Shown: piece by piece, positions 34,077-43,587 of the stretch
Layout: every line of letters starts with the position of its first letter
Position numbering within the stretch: position 1 is the stretch's first letter
Assembly (NCBI GenBank): GCA_963842305.1
Contig: CAWJFW010000005.1
Span: forward strand, 434,001 to 498,000
Length of the DNA: 64,000 nt
Source of the DNA: JAIBJN01 sp963842305
GTDB taxonomy: Bacteria; Actinomycetota; Thermoleophilia; Gaiellales; Gaiellaceae
Direction of reading: 5' to 3'
Position numbers and translations under genes: made by a program
The notes under the pieces: generated by a model
Databases searched by the model: none
Seen by the model: the letters and a program-made list of their open reading frames with translations, nothing else
Told to the model about the DNA's origin: nothing

Positions 34077-36198
34077 AGCGACTCGGAGTCGACGTCGGGG
34101 GCACGTTCACGGATCTGATCTACGTCGACGACGAGACCGGCACGGTGCTCGTCCACAAGCTGCCGACGACCGCCGAAGACCCCTCGCAGGGAACGGTTCA
34201 GGGCATCCGCGAGCTGACCGCCGAGGCGGGGGAGAGCCCGGCTGCCCTCGACGGCGTCTTCCACGGGACGACGATCGCCACCAACATCGTGATCGAGCAC
34301 AACGGCGCCCGGGTCGGGATGATCACGACGGAGGGCTACCGCGACATCCTGCACATCGCGCGGCACAAGAAGCCGCTCAACTTCTCCAACTACCAGGACC
34401 TGCCCTGGCAGCGGTACCCGATCGTCCGCCGCCGCTACCGGCTCACGGTGCCCGAGCGGATCACGCGGGACGGCGAGGTGCTCGTGCCCCTCGACGAGGG
34501 CGCCGCCCGGAAACGGGTCGAGGAGCTGAAGGAAGCCGGGGTCGAGGCGGTCGCGGTGTGCTTCCTGTTCTCCTTCCTCAACCCGGAGCACGAGGCGCGC
34601 GTCGCGCAGATCGTGCGCGATGAGTTCCCGGAGGCCTTCCTCTCGGTCTCCTCGGAGGTCCTGCCCCAGTACCGCGAGTACGAGCGGTTCTCGACGGTCT
34701 GTCTCAACGCCTTCATCGGCCCGAAGGTCGCGAGCTACGTGCGCCGGCTCGAGGAGGAGCTGCGGGCGCTGGACGTCCGGACGGACGTCCATCTCATGAC
34801 CTCGGCCAGCGGCGTGTCGACGCCGGAGGCGGCGACCACGCGCCCTGTGAACCTCCTCATGTCCGGGCCCGTCGCCGGTGTCGTCGGCGGCATCTGGGCG
34901 GGACGTCAGGCGGGCCACGAGAACGTGATCACGCTCGACGTCGGCGGGACCTCGGCCGACATCGGGCTTGCGCAGGGCGGCAAGCTCCGCATGAAGCACC
35001 TGCTGGACACGAAGGTCGGGCCCTACCAGGCGATGATCCCGATGGTCGACGTCGACACGATCGGCGCCGGCGGCGGCTCGATCGCCTACGTCGACCAGGG
35101 CGGCATCTTCCGCGTCGGGCCGCGCTCGGCGGGCGCCGACCCGGGCCCGGCCGCGTACGGACGCGGCGGCACCGAGGCGACCGCCACCGACGCCATGGTC
35201 GTTCTCGGCTGGCTCAGTCCGGAGGCGTTCCTCGGCGGGGGCATGGAGCTTCAGCCCGACCTGGCCCGGCAGGCATTCGAGAACGGCCCGGCGCAGGTCC
35301 TCGGGATGACCGTCGAGGAAGCGGCGATGGGGGCGGTGCAGATCCTCACGCACTCCATGGTCCAGTCCATCGAAGAGAACTCCGTCCGCAAGGGATTCGA
35401 CCCGCGCGACTTCGCGCTGGTCGCCGAGGGCGGCGCCGGCCCGCTCTTCGCGGCGCAGATCGCGGTCGAGGTGGGGACGCCGAACGTCGTCGTCCCACCG
35501 TTCCCGGGCGTCACAGCGGCCATGGGCCTCCTGGCCACGGACATGGTCTACGAGTACGTGGCGACGTCGTATCAGCGCTTGTCGGCGCTGGATGCCGCCT
35601 CGCTCGCGGCCGCGCTTCGCGGAGCTCGAGGAGGAGGCCCGCCGGCAGCTCGAGGCGGACGGGATTCCGGCCGACCGCCTCGTTGTCCAGCGCGTCGTCG
35701 ACGCCCGCTACGCCGGCCAGGGGTACGAGCTTCGGGTCGAGGTCGACTCCGGCGAGATCGACGAGGCCTGGGCGAAGAAGCTCCGCGCCGACTTCCACGA
35801 CGTCCACGAGCGGGAGTACTCGCGCCGCTTCGAGGACTCCGACATCGAAATCCCCAACATCCGCGTGCGCGGGATCGGCCTCATGCCGCCGCTGGAGGAC
35901 GTCGAGCTCGAGCGCGGCGACGAGGCGCCCCCCGAAGGCGCCCTGCGCTACGAAGGGCGAGCATGGTTCTGGGTGAAGGGGGAGCTGCGGCAGGTCGCGA
36001 CGCAGGTACTACGACCGTTCCTCGCTGCAGGCGGGCAACCGCCTTCAGGGGCCCGCGATCGTCCACCAGTACGACTCGACCACGGTCGTGCCCCCGGGCC
36101 TCGCCGCTTCGATCGACGGCCACGGCAACATCATCATCGCGACCGGCGCCGCCGCCCGGGCCGAGGCTCGCGACGTCGCCGAAGCAGTGGAGGCCTAG
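34073..36198 (+). CDS. hyuA: Hydantoinase/oxoprolinase subunit A (HyuA type), copy 2, frameshifted
   Basis: About 707 residues. LGVDVGGTFTDLIYVDDETG at residue 3, FHGTTIATNIVIEHNG, SSEVLPQYREYERFSTVCLNAF and ITLDVGGTSADIGL are the ATP-binding and hinge blocks. It resembles copy 1 in architecture but differs widely in sequence, so it is an old paralogue. Frame breaks are one extra base near 35620 (should read ALRELEEEARRQLEADG) and one near 36005 (VATQYYDRSSLQAGNRLQGPAIV). ATG overlaps the preceding stop. Confidence 0.85.
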
Positions 36199-38114
36199 AT
36201 GTCTGTGATGGAGTACGAGGTCGGTCGCCGGCCGGGCCCGGCGACGCGCGAGCGGGTGGAGGTCGACCCCGTCACCCTCCGCGTCCTCGGCGGCGCGTTC
36301 CACGCCATCGCCAAGGAGATGGCCGGCGTGCTCTTCCGGATGAGCTACAGCTCGATCATCCGCGAGTCCGAGGATCTCGGCGCCGGGATCTTCGACGCGC
36401 AGGGACGCGAGCTCTGCGAGTCGGACTCGACGCCGATGCACATCGGCTCCCTGCCCTGGTACATCCGCGGCTTCCTCTACCGCCTGGAGGGGCAGATTCA
36501 GGACGGCGACGTCATCGTCCACAACCATCCCTACCTCGGCGCCTCGCACAGCCCCGACGTCGCCGTCGCGGTCCCGATCTTCCACGAGGGCGAGCTGCTC
36601 GGGTTCGCCGCCGTTACCGCGCACGTGCTCGACGTGGGCGGCTCGTTCCCGGGCATCAACGCCGACGCGTTCGACGTCTACGCCGAGGCGAAGATGTACA
36701 ACGCGCTCCGCTGGTACGAAGCCGGCGAGCTGAACGCGGACCTCGACCGGATGATCTTCGACAACGTCCGGACAGAGACGATGAACCGGGGGGACATGAA
36801 TGCGATGCTCGCCGCCTGCCGGCTGGGCCGCGATCGGTTCCTCAGGCTCGTGAAGCGGTACGGGACCGAGACCGTCATGAGCGCCGCCTACGAGTGGATG
36901 GACTATTCCGAGCGGATGCTCCGCGCGGAGATCGCGAAGATTCCCGACGGCGAGTACTCGGCGCCGACGGGGTGGCTCGACGACGACGCCCGCAACCGCG
37001 GCGTCCGCCTGCGCGTGGAGACGAAGGTCATCGTCGAGGGCGACTCGATCACGATCGACCTGACCGGCTCCAATCCCGAAGTCCCGACCGGCTTCAACGT
37101 CCCCTTCGAGGGCTCGCTCCTCGTCGGCGCCTACTACGCCGTCCGCACCATCTTGCTCGATGAGGCCGTCTTCCCCGAGCACGTCCCGCAGAACGACGGC
37201 GTCTTTCGTCCCGTTGAGGTCATCGCTCCGAAGGGGACGATCTACAACCCGACCTTCCCCCGCGCGTGCTTCTCGCGCTTCACGCAGGTGCAGCGGGTGG
37301 TGGACAACGTCATTCTCGCCCTGAGCGACGCGCTGCCGGAGCAGACGACGGCGGGAAACTCGGCAGGGATTCACTTCTGCGCGTACTCGGGCTTCGACGA
37401 GAAGCAGGGCGAGTACTGGCTCTACCTCGAGGTGAACGAAGGGGCGTACGGCGGCCGCCACGGCAAGGACGCGATGGACTCCGTCGACAACCTGATGGCC
37501 AACACGCGCAACAACCCGATCGAGGAGCTCGATCTGCGCTTCCCGATCCGCTGCGACCAGTACGAGCTCCGGCCCGAGCCCGCCGCCCCGGGTAAGTGGC
37601 GAGGCGGGATCGGCATCATCCGGCGGAACCGCTACCTCGTCCCGGGCGTGTACTCCTGCGAGGGCGATCGGCAGACCGACCCGCCGCGGGGGGTGTTCGG
37701 CGGCTGGGACGGACTCGTCGCCTCCTGCCGGAGGAACGCGGACCGCCCGGACGAGGAGGTCCTGCACGCGAAGGTCACCGGCGTCCCCTTCGAGGCCGGC
37801 GACTTCATCGAGCTCGTCGAGCCGAACGCTGCCGGGTACGGCGACCCGCTCGAGCGCGACCCCGAGCTGGTCCGCGAGGACGTCCTCGACGACTTCACGA
37901 CGCCGGAGATCGCCCGCGACGCCTATGGAGTCGTCTTCGCAGACGAGCGCACGTGGGCCGTCGACGTCGGACGCCACGGAGCACCTGCGCGAGCAACTGC
38001 GTTCATCCCGCGACGGCGCCGGGAGCCTGACGGCGTACTTCGAGACGCACGACCCGAAGCGGCGGCCAGAACCCCGTGTCGGCCGCCGGCGACCGCGAGT
38101 TCGGAAAGGGCTAG
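36199..38114 (+). CDS. hyuB: Hydantoinase/oxoprolinase subunit B (HyuB type), copy 2, frameshifted at the 3' end
   Basis: About 637 residues. RVEVDPVTLRVLGGAFHAIAKEMAGVLFRMSYSSIIRESEDLGAG is the HyuB opening; GDVIVHNHPYLGASHSPDVAV, GLPEQT-type AGNSAGIHF and CDQYELRPEPAAPGKWRGG follow. The last 60 codons carry two single extra bases, near 37968 (should read VDATEHLREQLRSSRDG) and near 38052 (should read GQNPVSAAGDREFGKG to TAG 38112). Starts directly after the subunit A stop. With copy 2 subunit A it makes a second ATP-dependent hydantoinase or carboxylase. Confidence 0.85.
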
Positions 38115-38140
38115 GCATAGGCAATACACGCCTGCTCTGC

Positions 38141-38154
38141 AATGGGGCACCATT
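38141..38154. promoter_or_regulatory. Possible autoregulatory dyad before the second GntR gene
   Basis: AATGGGGCACCATT is a near-perfect even palindrome (12 of 14 positions) in the 56-bp gap between hyuB copy 2 and the GntR gene, ending 16 bp before its GTG start. It does not carry the GTC-N-GAC core, so if functional it serves a different specificity. Confidence 0.3.
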
Positions 38155-38170
38155 ACCTGAAGGGACACTA

Positions 38171-38951
38171 GTGGCACCGAAGCGCGCCATCCGATCGGTT
38201 CCGAAGGACCCGCAGGCGATGCCCGTGCAGCGCGTCCGCAAGGCGTACGAGCAGGTGAACGACCAGCTTCGCGAGCTGATCGTCTCGGGAGAGCTCGCGC
38301 CGGGTGAGCGGCTCCCGAACGAGGCGGTGCTCGCGCGGGAGTTCGGCGTCAGCCGCGCGACCGTGCGGGAGGCGCTGCGGATCCTGACCGCCCAGAACCT
38401 CATCCGGACGAGCAAGGGGGCGGGCGGGGGCAGCTACGTAACCCTGCCTACGGTCGATCACATCTCCGAGTTCCTCCGCGGCAACCTCAACCTCCTGTCC
38501 GAGTCTGAGCACGTCACGCTCGAGGAGTTCCTCGAGCTGCGCGAGCTGATCGAGGTGCCCGCAGCCCGGCTCGCCGCGAGCCGCTCGAGCGAGGGAGACG
38601 TCAAGCGGCTCCGCGACTCGATACCCGACGAGCCGCTGCGCATGTCGACGCAGGAGCAGTTCGCCTACAACAAGGGCTTCCACACCGTCGATCGTCGAGG
38701 CGTGCGGGAACACGCTCCTCTACATCGCGGCTCAGCCGGTCTTCACGGTCCTGCAGACGCACCTGGCGCGATCGTCTCTCGGCCAGGGCTTCCACCGCTC
38801 GATCAACGAGCACCATCACCGAATCCTGGCGGCGATCGAAGCCGGGGACGCCGACACCGCCGCCGAGGAGATGCGCGCGCACCTGGAGTACCTGCGCCCG
38901 GCGTACGAGCGGGCCTGGCGGCACGCCGTCACCATGCGGCAGCGGGCGTGA
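38171..38951 (+). CDS. GntR-family transcriptional regulator (FCD subfamily), copy 2, frameshifted
   Basis: About 259 residues. The winged helix-turn-helix reads AYEQVNDQLRELIVSGELAPGERLPNEAVLAREFGVSRATVREALRILTAQNLIRTSKGAGGGSYV; the FCD domain LEEFLELRELIEVPAARLAASR then continues, after one extra base near 38691, as IVEACGNTLLYIAAQPVFTVLQTHL and HRRILAAIEAGDADTAAEEM-like text. GTG 38171 has GAAGGGA upstream; ATG 38219 is an alternative. Its stop overlaps the CoA-transferase GTG. It is a candidate reader of the GTC-N-GAC sites. Confidence 0.85.
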
Positions 38952-40144
38952 GCCTGCCGCTCGCGGACGTCCGCGTCCTCGCCATCGAGCAGTACGGCGC
39001 GGGGCCGTGGGGAACGCTCCAGCTCGCCGACCTGGGCGCGGAGGTGATCAAGATCGAGGATCCCTCCTCGCGAGGCGACGTCGGACGCTACGTGCCGCCC
39101 TTCCAGGAGGGTGAGGACTCGCTCTTCTTCGAGACGTTCAACCGCAACAAGCGAAGCATCTCGCTCGATCTCCGGCATCCGGAGGCGCGCGGTGTCCTGG
39201 AGGACCTCGTGAGAGCGGTCGACGCCCTCTACTCGAACCTGCGCGGTGACCAGCCGAAGCGGCTGCGGATCACGTACGAGGACCTGAAGGACGTCAACCC
39301 GCGCGTCGTCTGCTGCTCCCTCTCCGGCTTCGGCATGACCGGTCCGCGGGCGGCTGAGGGCGGCTACGACTACATGATGCAGGGCCTGGCGGGGTGGATG
39401 AGCCTCACCGGGGAGCCCGACGGGCCGCCGACGAAGAGCGGGCTCTCCCTCGTCGACCTCTCGGGGGGCTACGTCTCCGCGCTCGCACTGATGGCGGGCC
39501 TCTGGCGCGCCAGGCGCGACGGCGTCGGCTGCGACTGCGACGTTTCGCTCTTCGAGACGGCGCTGCACGAGCTCATGTACGTCGGCACGTGGGTGGCGTC
39601 CCGGGGCTACGAGCCTCAGCGCCTCTCGGAGTCCGCCCACCCGTCGATGGTGCCCTTCCAGAACTTTCCCACCGCGGACGGGTGGATCGTCGTCGCGTGC
39701 CCGAAGCAGAAGTTCTGGGAGCGGCTCTGCGAGGCGCTTGGGCGGCCTGAACTCGCAGCCGACCCGCGCTTCGCGGACTTCGCGGGGCGGAACGACCACC
39801 GCGACGAGCTCGTCCCCGAGCTCCGCCGAACGTTCCTCACGCGGACGACGGAGGAGTGGCTGGAGGTGCTGACTTCCGCCGAGGTGCCGAACGCCCGCGT
39901 GAACGGCGTCGCCGAGGCGCTCGCCGATCCGCAGGTGCTCGCGCGCGCCGGCCTGGTCGAGATCGAGCACCCGCGACTCGGCACTGTGCGCCAGGTGGCC
40001 ACGCCGCTCCGTGTCGGCGACGAGGAGAAGCCGGCGAGGCGGGCGCCCTTGCGGGGCGAGGACACGGAGCGCGTGCTCGTCGAGCTCTGCAGCTACCCTC
40101 GCGAGCGGGTGCACGAGCTGGCCGCTGCCGGAGCCTTCGGCTAG
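38948..40144 (+). CDS. CaiB/BaiF family III CoA-transferase, copy 2
   Basis: 398 residues. LADVRVLAIEQYGAGPWGTLQLADLGAEVIKIEDP opens; ALYSNLRGDQPKRLRITYEDLK, SLSGFGMTGPRAAEGGYDYMMQGLAGWMSLTG and FLTRTTEEWLEVLTSAEVPNARV follow. Unlike copy 1, the catalytic Asp is present in GYDYMMQG. Transfers CoA to a carboxylic acid. GTG start overlaps the GntR stop (GTGA). The stop TAG lies within one arm of the inverted repeat at 40141. Confidence 0.87.
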   Translation: MSLPLADVRVLAIEQYGAGPWGTLQLADLGAEVIKIEDPSSRGDVGRYVPPFQEGEDSLFFETFNRNKRSISLDLRHPEARGVLEDLVRAVDALYSNLRGDQPKRLRITYEDLKDVNPRVVCCSLSGFGMTGPRAAEGGYDYMMQGLAGWMSLTGEPDGPPTKSGLSLVDLSGGYVSALALMAGLWRARRDGVGCDCDVSLFETALHELMYVGTWVASRGYEPQRLSESAHPSMVPFQNFPTADGWIVVACPKQKFWERLCEALGRPELAADPRFADFAGRNDHRDELVPELRRTFLTRTTEEWLEVLTSAEVPNARVNGVAEALADPQVLARAGLVEIEHPRLGTVRQVATPLRVGDEEKPARRAPLRGEDTERVLVELCSYPRERVHELAAAGAFG

Positions 40145-40310
40145 GAGGGCTCGACGAAACGCCGGGCTGTGCCGCCGGGCCGCGCTTCTCGCCCCGACGC
40201 CGCGTCCTCAGTCGCGCCCGTAGCGAACTGCTACGAGCGCTCCCTGCGTCCTTCCCTCGGAACGAGCATCGCGCCCCGACGACGAGCGACGTTCCGCCAA
40301 GCCCTCCTAG
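40141..40310. repeat. 170-bp segment bounded by 24-bp imperfect inverted repeats between convergent genes
   Basis: CTAGGAGGGCT at 40141-40151 is the exact reverse complement of AGCCCTCCTAG at 40300-40310, and the match continues inward for 13 more bases with 9 identities (20 of 24 overall). The segment contains an inner hairpin, CGTAGC-gaact-GCTACG, near 40218. The stop codons of both flanking genes are inside the terminal arms. It may be a bidirectional terminator or a very small MITE-like insertion; no gene is inside it. Confidence 0.5.
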
Positions 40311-41761
40311 CTCTCGAAGACGTCGAGGGGCAGGAGCGCGGACACGAGCGCATTCGGGACGTCCACGATCTCGGACAGGTGCAGGTCGACCGTTGCGCTC
40401 ATGAGCGCGTACGCTCCTTCGCGCCCGAAGCCGCGCTCGACCGTCAGGTGGTCGAGCATGGCAAGGAGCGCTCGGCGGGTGGCGAGGGCAAGGTCGAGGG
40501 ACTCGTTGCGCCCGTCCTCGCGGATGGACAGTCCCGTGGTGGCAAAGGCGCGGCGGGCGGGAAGTCCGGGCGTCTCGTACGTCGGGAAGGGCGGGCGCCA
40601 AGCCGGCCGCTTGCGCAGCCCGAAGCGCAGCGTGACCGAGCCTGCGACCTCGATGCCGGTGCCGCACACTTCCCCCTCGCCCTGCGCGAAGTGGAGGTCG
40701 CCCACGGAGAAGAGGGCGCCGGGAACGTCGACGGGCAGCAGGAGCCGGCTGCCCGCCACGAGTTGCGGCACGTCCAGGTTGCCGCCGAGCTCCCGGGGCG
40801 GGATCGTCCGCAGGCCGAGGGCCGCCTGGGGCGGGACGGCGGTCTCCGGGAGATCGTCCGCCACCGCGCCGCCACGCGCGCGGAGCTCCTCCTCGCGCGC
40901 ACGGATGCGCGCGATCGTCTCGTGCGAGGGAGCGAGCCCGGCGACGCCTGCGAAGGTCGCCTCGGGCACGGAGACGCCGGGCAGCTCCGGCGAACGTGCG
41001 CGCCTCCCGTCGATCTCCCACTTCACCAGGTAGGGCGTGGGAAAGAGGTCGGCAAGGTAGCCGAACCCCGGGATGATCGCGGTGACCCCGAAGCTCGCCG
41101 ACTCGTAGGCGACGAAGTCGACCTCGAGCACGTCGCCCGGCTCCGCTCCGTCGACGTGGACGGGGCCCGCGAGCGGGTGTCCCAGACCGAGATCGACGGC
41201 GCCGACGTCCTCGTGCGTGCTTCCCGGCCCGAGCTGGCCGGCGAGTCCGTCCTCGGTCTCGAGCGTGAGCTCCTCGCCGGGGGCGACGCTGGCAACGGGC
41301 TCCAGGTCTGGGTGCCAGCGGTTGTGCATCCTCACGCGCGCGAGCAGCACCCGCACGCGTTCCGCCGCCTCGTGCGCCAGAGCGCGCTCGTCCTCGCTCC
41401 ACGTGCGAGGTGTCCCCAGCTGATGGAGCGAGACGATCGCCGCCAGCCGCCCGTCGAGGAAGGCGGGAGTCACGATCTGCGCCGCCAGCCCGCCGTAGGC
41501 GACGAGCATCCGCTGGAAGGCGGGATCGTCGAAAGCGCTCGCGCAGTCGTCCTGCACGACCTGCCTGCCCGTCTCGAGCAGCTCGCGGACGACCGGCGCG
41601 TTTCGCAGGTCGGTCGTCCGCTCGTCGCGGATCGACGGGACGCCGGCGGCGAGCGCCTCGTGGGTGACGGGAAAGAAGTCGTCCGGCAGGTCGCGACGGA
41701 GCGTGCACCGGCTCGCGCCGGTCGCGTCGAGCAGTCCGTCGACGACCTCCTGGAAGCCCAT
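40307..41761 (-). CDS. GAF domain fused to acetamidase/formamidase (FmdA/AmdA)
   Basis: 484 residues in one open frame. Residues about 5-140 are a GAF-like sensory domain (VVDGLLDATGASRCTLRRDL, DERTTDLRNAPVVRELLETGRQVVQDD, VTPAFLDGRLAAIVSLHQLG). Residues about 145-480 are a complete formamidase: MHNRWHPDLEPVASVAPGEELTLETEDG, GPVHVDGAEPGDVLEVDFV, IIPGFGYLADLFPTPYLVKW, GVAGLAPSHETIARI and FSVGDLHFAQGEGEVCGTGIEVAGSV, which includes the metal-site GDLHFAQGDGE-like motif. It hydrolyses formamide or acetamide to acid and ammonia. ATG at 41761; before the element at 41779 inserted, the start was about 13 bp from the ornithine cyclodeaminase stop, so the two shared an operon with FmdB. Confidence 0.85.
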   Translation of the reverse strand: MGFQEVVDGLLDATGASRCTLRRDLPDDFFPVTHEALAAGVPSIRDERTTDLRNAPVVRELLETGRQVVQDDCASAFDDPAFQRMLVAYGGLAAQIVTPAFLDGRLAAIVSLHQLGTPRTWSEDERALAHEAAERVRVLLARVRMHNRWHPDLEPVASVAPGEELTLETEDGLAGQLGPGSTHEDVGAVDLGLGHPLAGPVHVDGAEPGDVLEVDFVAYESASFGVTAIIPGFGYLADLFPTPYLVKWEIDGRRARSPELPGVSVPEATFAGVAGLAPSHETIARIRAREEELRARGGAVADDLPETAVPPQAALGLRTIPPRELGGNLDVPQLVAGSRLLLPVDVPGALFSVGDLHFAQGEGEVCGTGIEVAGSVTLRFGLRKRPAWRPPFPTYETPGLPARRAFATTGLSIREDGRNESLDLALATRRALLAMLDHLTVERGFGREGAYALMSATVDLHLSEIVDVPNALVSALLPLDVFES

Positions 41762-41778
41762 CCGACCGCCGTTACGTC

Positions 41779-41795
41779 GAGATCATCTTCTTCTC
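41779..41795. repeat. Left attachment-site repeat
   Basis: GAGATCATCTTCTTCTC, identical to 44232-44248. On the minus strand the surrounding codons read AEKKMIST and TAA, a detached copy of the ornithine cyclodeaminase end, 16 bp from the acetamidase start. Confidence 0.7.
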
Positions 41796-41803
41796 AGCGG
41801 GAT

Positions 41804-41850
41804 CGCTCAACCATGCGAGTTTACCCGGACTTTCTACGGAAACTTTCTAC
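41804..41850. repeat. Left-end dyad and paired ACTTTCTAC repeats
   Basis: CGCTCAACCATGCG at 41804-41817 has short inverted arms (TCGC/GCGA) around TCAACCA. ACTTTCTAC then occurs at 41829-41837 and 41842-41850, 13 bp apart. The same three units occur at the right end in direct orientation. They have the look of core and arm-type binding sites of a tyrosine recombinase. Confidence 0.5.
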
Positions 41851-41873
41851 CGGAATGCCGACCGCGAGCCAGA

Positions 41874-42626
41874 TTATCTCGTGGTCGAGATCCTAGCGTC
41901 GTCTATGAAGGTCGTCAGCACGGGCGGGTCGAGAGCGTTCGAGTAGTTGTTCACCGACCACCGCTGGTCACCGCCGGGCCACTTCGTCCGCACGTTCTGG
42001 AAGTCCCACACGAGCGTCCCGTCGATCCACACCTTGAGCGTGCCGGTGAACTGTCCAGACTGGACGAGATACGCCTCGATCTGGAACCAGCGGCCAATCG
42101 GCGCCTGCTTGGTCGAACGATATTCCTTCTGCGAGATCGTGCTGCTCTCGTACGGCCCGCGAATGCCGTCGGTGTTGCTCACGTCACCGCCTTTCCAGTT
42201 GAGCGCGAACGTGAGCGGAGACTGGGTCGCCTCAATCGACCAGAACGGCTGCCCGCTTGGGTACGTCGTCCCGTGCGACTTGAACTGGAAGACGTTGTAC
42301 TGTTCCTTGACCGGGAAGAAAACAGCAGGGAAGTAGTACCAAGCCGAGTAGTAGTAGGTGTTCCCCGAGACGGCTTCCTTGTTGCGATGCTGCCGACACG
42401 CTGCTACACCGTCCGACGTGTCGATGGTCAGCTTGAGTGAACGCGTACCCGAGTGGGCGCGCTCGGTCGTTACGGAGCGGTCGCACGCCCCCGTGTCCTG
42501 GGACGAATGCGCGCCCCACTCCGAGATGTCTCCGGTTTCCATGCCCGCCGACCACACGACCGCCGCTGGAGCAGGAGCGGCGAAGAGCAGCGCCGCCGCG
42601 CCGAGTACTGTTGCAAGAAGCCTCAT
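41874..42626 (-). CDS. Secreted polysaccharide-lyase-like (heparin lyase I fold) protein
   Basis: 250 residues. A Sec signal peptide, MRLLATVLGAAALLFAAPAPAAV, is followed by a jelly-roll type domain: AGMETGDISEWGAHSS, SGTRSLKLTIDTSDG, YYYSAWYYFPAVFF, YNVFQFKSHGTTY, GRWFQIEAYLVQSGQFTGTLKVWIDGTLVWD. This order (metal-binding start, WYYFP, QFK, GxW, WIDG) is that of secreted polysaccharide lyase/lectin-like proteins of the PF14099 type. It may cut or bind extracellular glycans. Its lower GC content and place within the integrative element indicate transfer. Confidence 0.65.
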   Translation of the reverse strand: MRLLATVLGAAALLFAAPAPAAVVWSAGMETGDISEWGAHSSQDTGACDRSVTTERAHSGTRSLKLTIDTSDGVAACRQHRNKEAVSGNTYYYSAWYYFPAVFFPVKEQYNVFQFKSHGTTYPSGQPFWSIEATQSPLTFALNWKGGDVSNTDGIRGPYESSTISQKEYRSTKQAPIGRWFQIEAYLVQSGQFTGTLKVWIDGTLVWDFQNVRTKWPGGDQRWSVNNYSNALDPPVLTTFIDDARISTTR

Positions 42627-42757
42627 CTAACGCTCGTGCCGTACGGTACAAGATCAGGCCCAGCACCGACGACAGCCGGAACTGGATCTCTCCGCTGGTC
42701 GGGGCAAGAATCCCCGCCGTGGCCGAGGGGAGCTACTACTCCCGTAGCCTTGGGTGC

Positions 42758-43204
42758 GTGGACGCCGATGTGGAGGCACGCGTTCGCCAGAGCTTCGCCC
42801 GTCAGGGATACATGGCGACACTCGGCGCTGAGCTGATCCACGTCGCGGCGGGCGAGGTGGACATCTCGCTGCCGTTCAGCGAGCGACTGACGCAGCAGGA
42901 CGGCTATTTCCACGCGGGTGTGGTCGCCGGAGTCGTTGACAGCGCGTGTGGCTATGCCGCACTCACCACGATGGATCCCGGAGCAGAGGTGCTGACGGTC
43001 GAGTTCAAGATCAACCTGCTCGCGCCCGCGGCGGGTGAGCAGCTGGTGGCACGAAGACGTGTCCTCCGCGCAGGGCGCACGCTGACCGTCTGCCGCGGCG
43101 ACGCCGTCACGATCCGCGACGGCCAGGAGACGCACGTCGCGACGTTGACGACGACGATGATCGCCCGCCTCGCCGCGGGCCGCGAAAGCGCCACTCCCTC
43201 CTAG
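42758..43204 (+). CDS. PaaI-family hot-dog thioesterase
   Basis: 148 residues. ARQGYMATLGAELIHVAAGEVDISLPFSERLTQQDGYFHAGVVAGVVDSACGYAALTTM contains the HAGVVAGVVDSACGYAA helix and the GYFHAG motif of PaaI thioesterases, with the catalytic Asp/His context; EVLTVEFKINLLAPAAGEQLVARRRVLRAGRTL completes the fold. Hydrolyses aryl- or acyl-CoA thioesters. GTG at 42758 is the best start; 131 bp separate it from the divergent lyase-like gene and I see no clear promoter there. Element cargo. Confidence 0.72.
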   Translation: MDADVEARVRQSFARQGYMATLGAELIHVAAGEVDISLPFSERLTQQDGYFHAGVVAGVVDSACGYAALTTMDPGAEVLTVEFKINLLAPAAGEQLVARRRVLRAGRTLTVCRGDAVTIRDGQETHVATLTTTMIARLAAGRESATPS

Positions 43205-43214
43205 ACTGGACGGC

Positions 43215-43379
43215 ATGGCTCGACCGACTGTCCTGGACGAAGCGCTCCGCGAGCGGATCGAAGCCGATCGCAGACGCGGATCGTTGGAGGATCGCTCCCG
43301 CTTTCCGCTCACGTACGATCCCTTCTGCGAGATTGACGAGATCGCCGCTCGCCGTCGTATGCGACTTGGGGAACGATGA
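43215..43379 (+). CDS. Small hypothetical protein (doubtful)
   Basis: 54 codons, MARPTVLDEALRERIEADRR to RRRMRLGER, highly charged with coil-like helix content. It begins 11 bp after the thioesterase stop, and its stop overlaps the next start as ATGA, which is how real genes in this window are joined. I do not recognise a family; the codon pattern is only moderately gene-like. It could be the surviving end of a longer cargo gene. Confidence 0.3.
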   Translation: MARPTVLDEALRERIEADRRRGSLEDRSRFPLTYDPFCEIDEIAARRRMRLGER

Positions 43380-43522
43380 GCGCGATCCGACGCCTGGCTT
43401 CGGAAGCGAAGGCAGGATCGTCGCCACCGATCGCTCCACGAGTACCCGGTGGAGGCTCCGAAGTCCGCGCCCGTTCGTCTCCCAGGGAGCGCGCATTGGC
43501 GGCTATCCACGCCCTCGCCTGA
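43376..43522 (+). CDS. Small hypothetical protein (doubtful)
   Basis: 48 codons, opening MSAIRRLASEAKAGSSPP and closing ERALAAIHALA. Overlaps the preceding small frame by 4 bp. Low complexity and no recognised family. The following 65 bp to the VOC gene contain nothing I can identify. Confidence 0.2.
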   Translation: MSAIRRLASEAKAGSSPPIAPRVPGGGSEVRARSSPRERALAAIHALA

Positions 43523-43587
43523 CTCCGGACGAAGTGATCAGAAGCGCCGTCGCGATGCCCGACCGGTCCGTAGCGCCTGGGAGCTGC

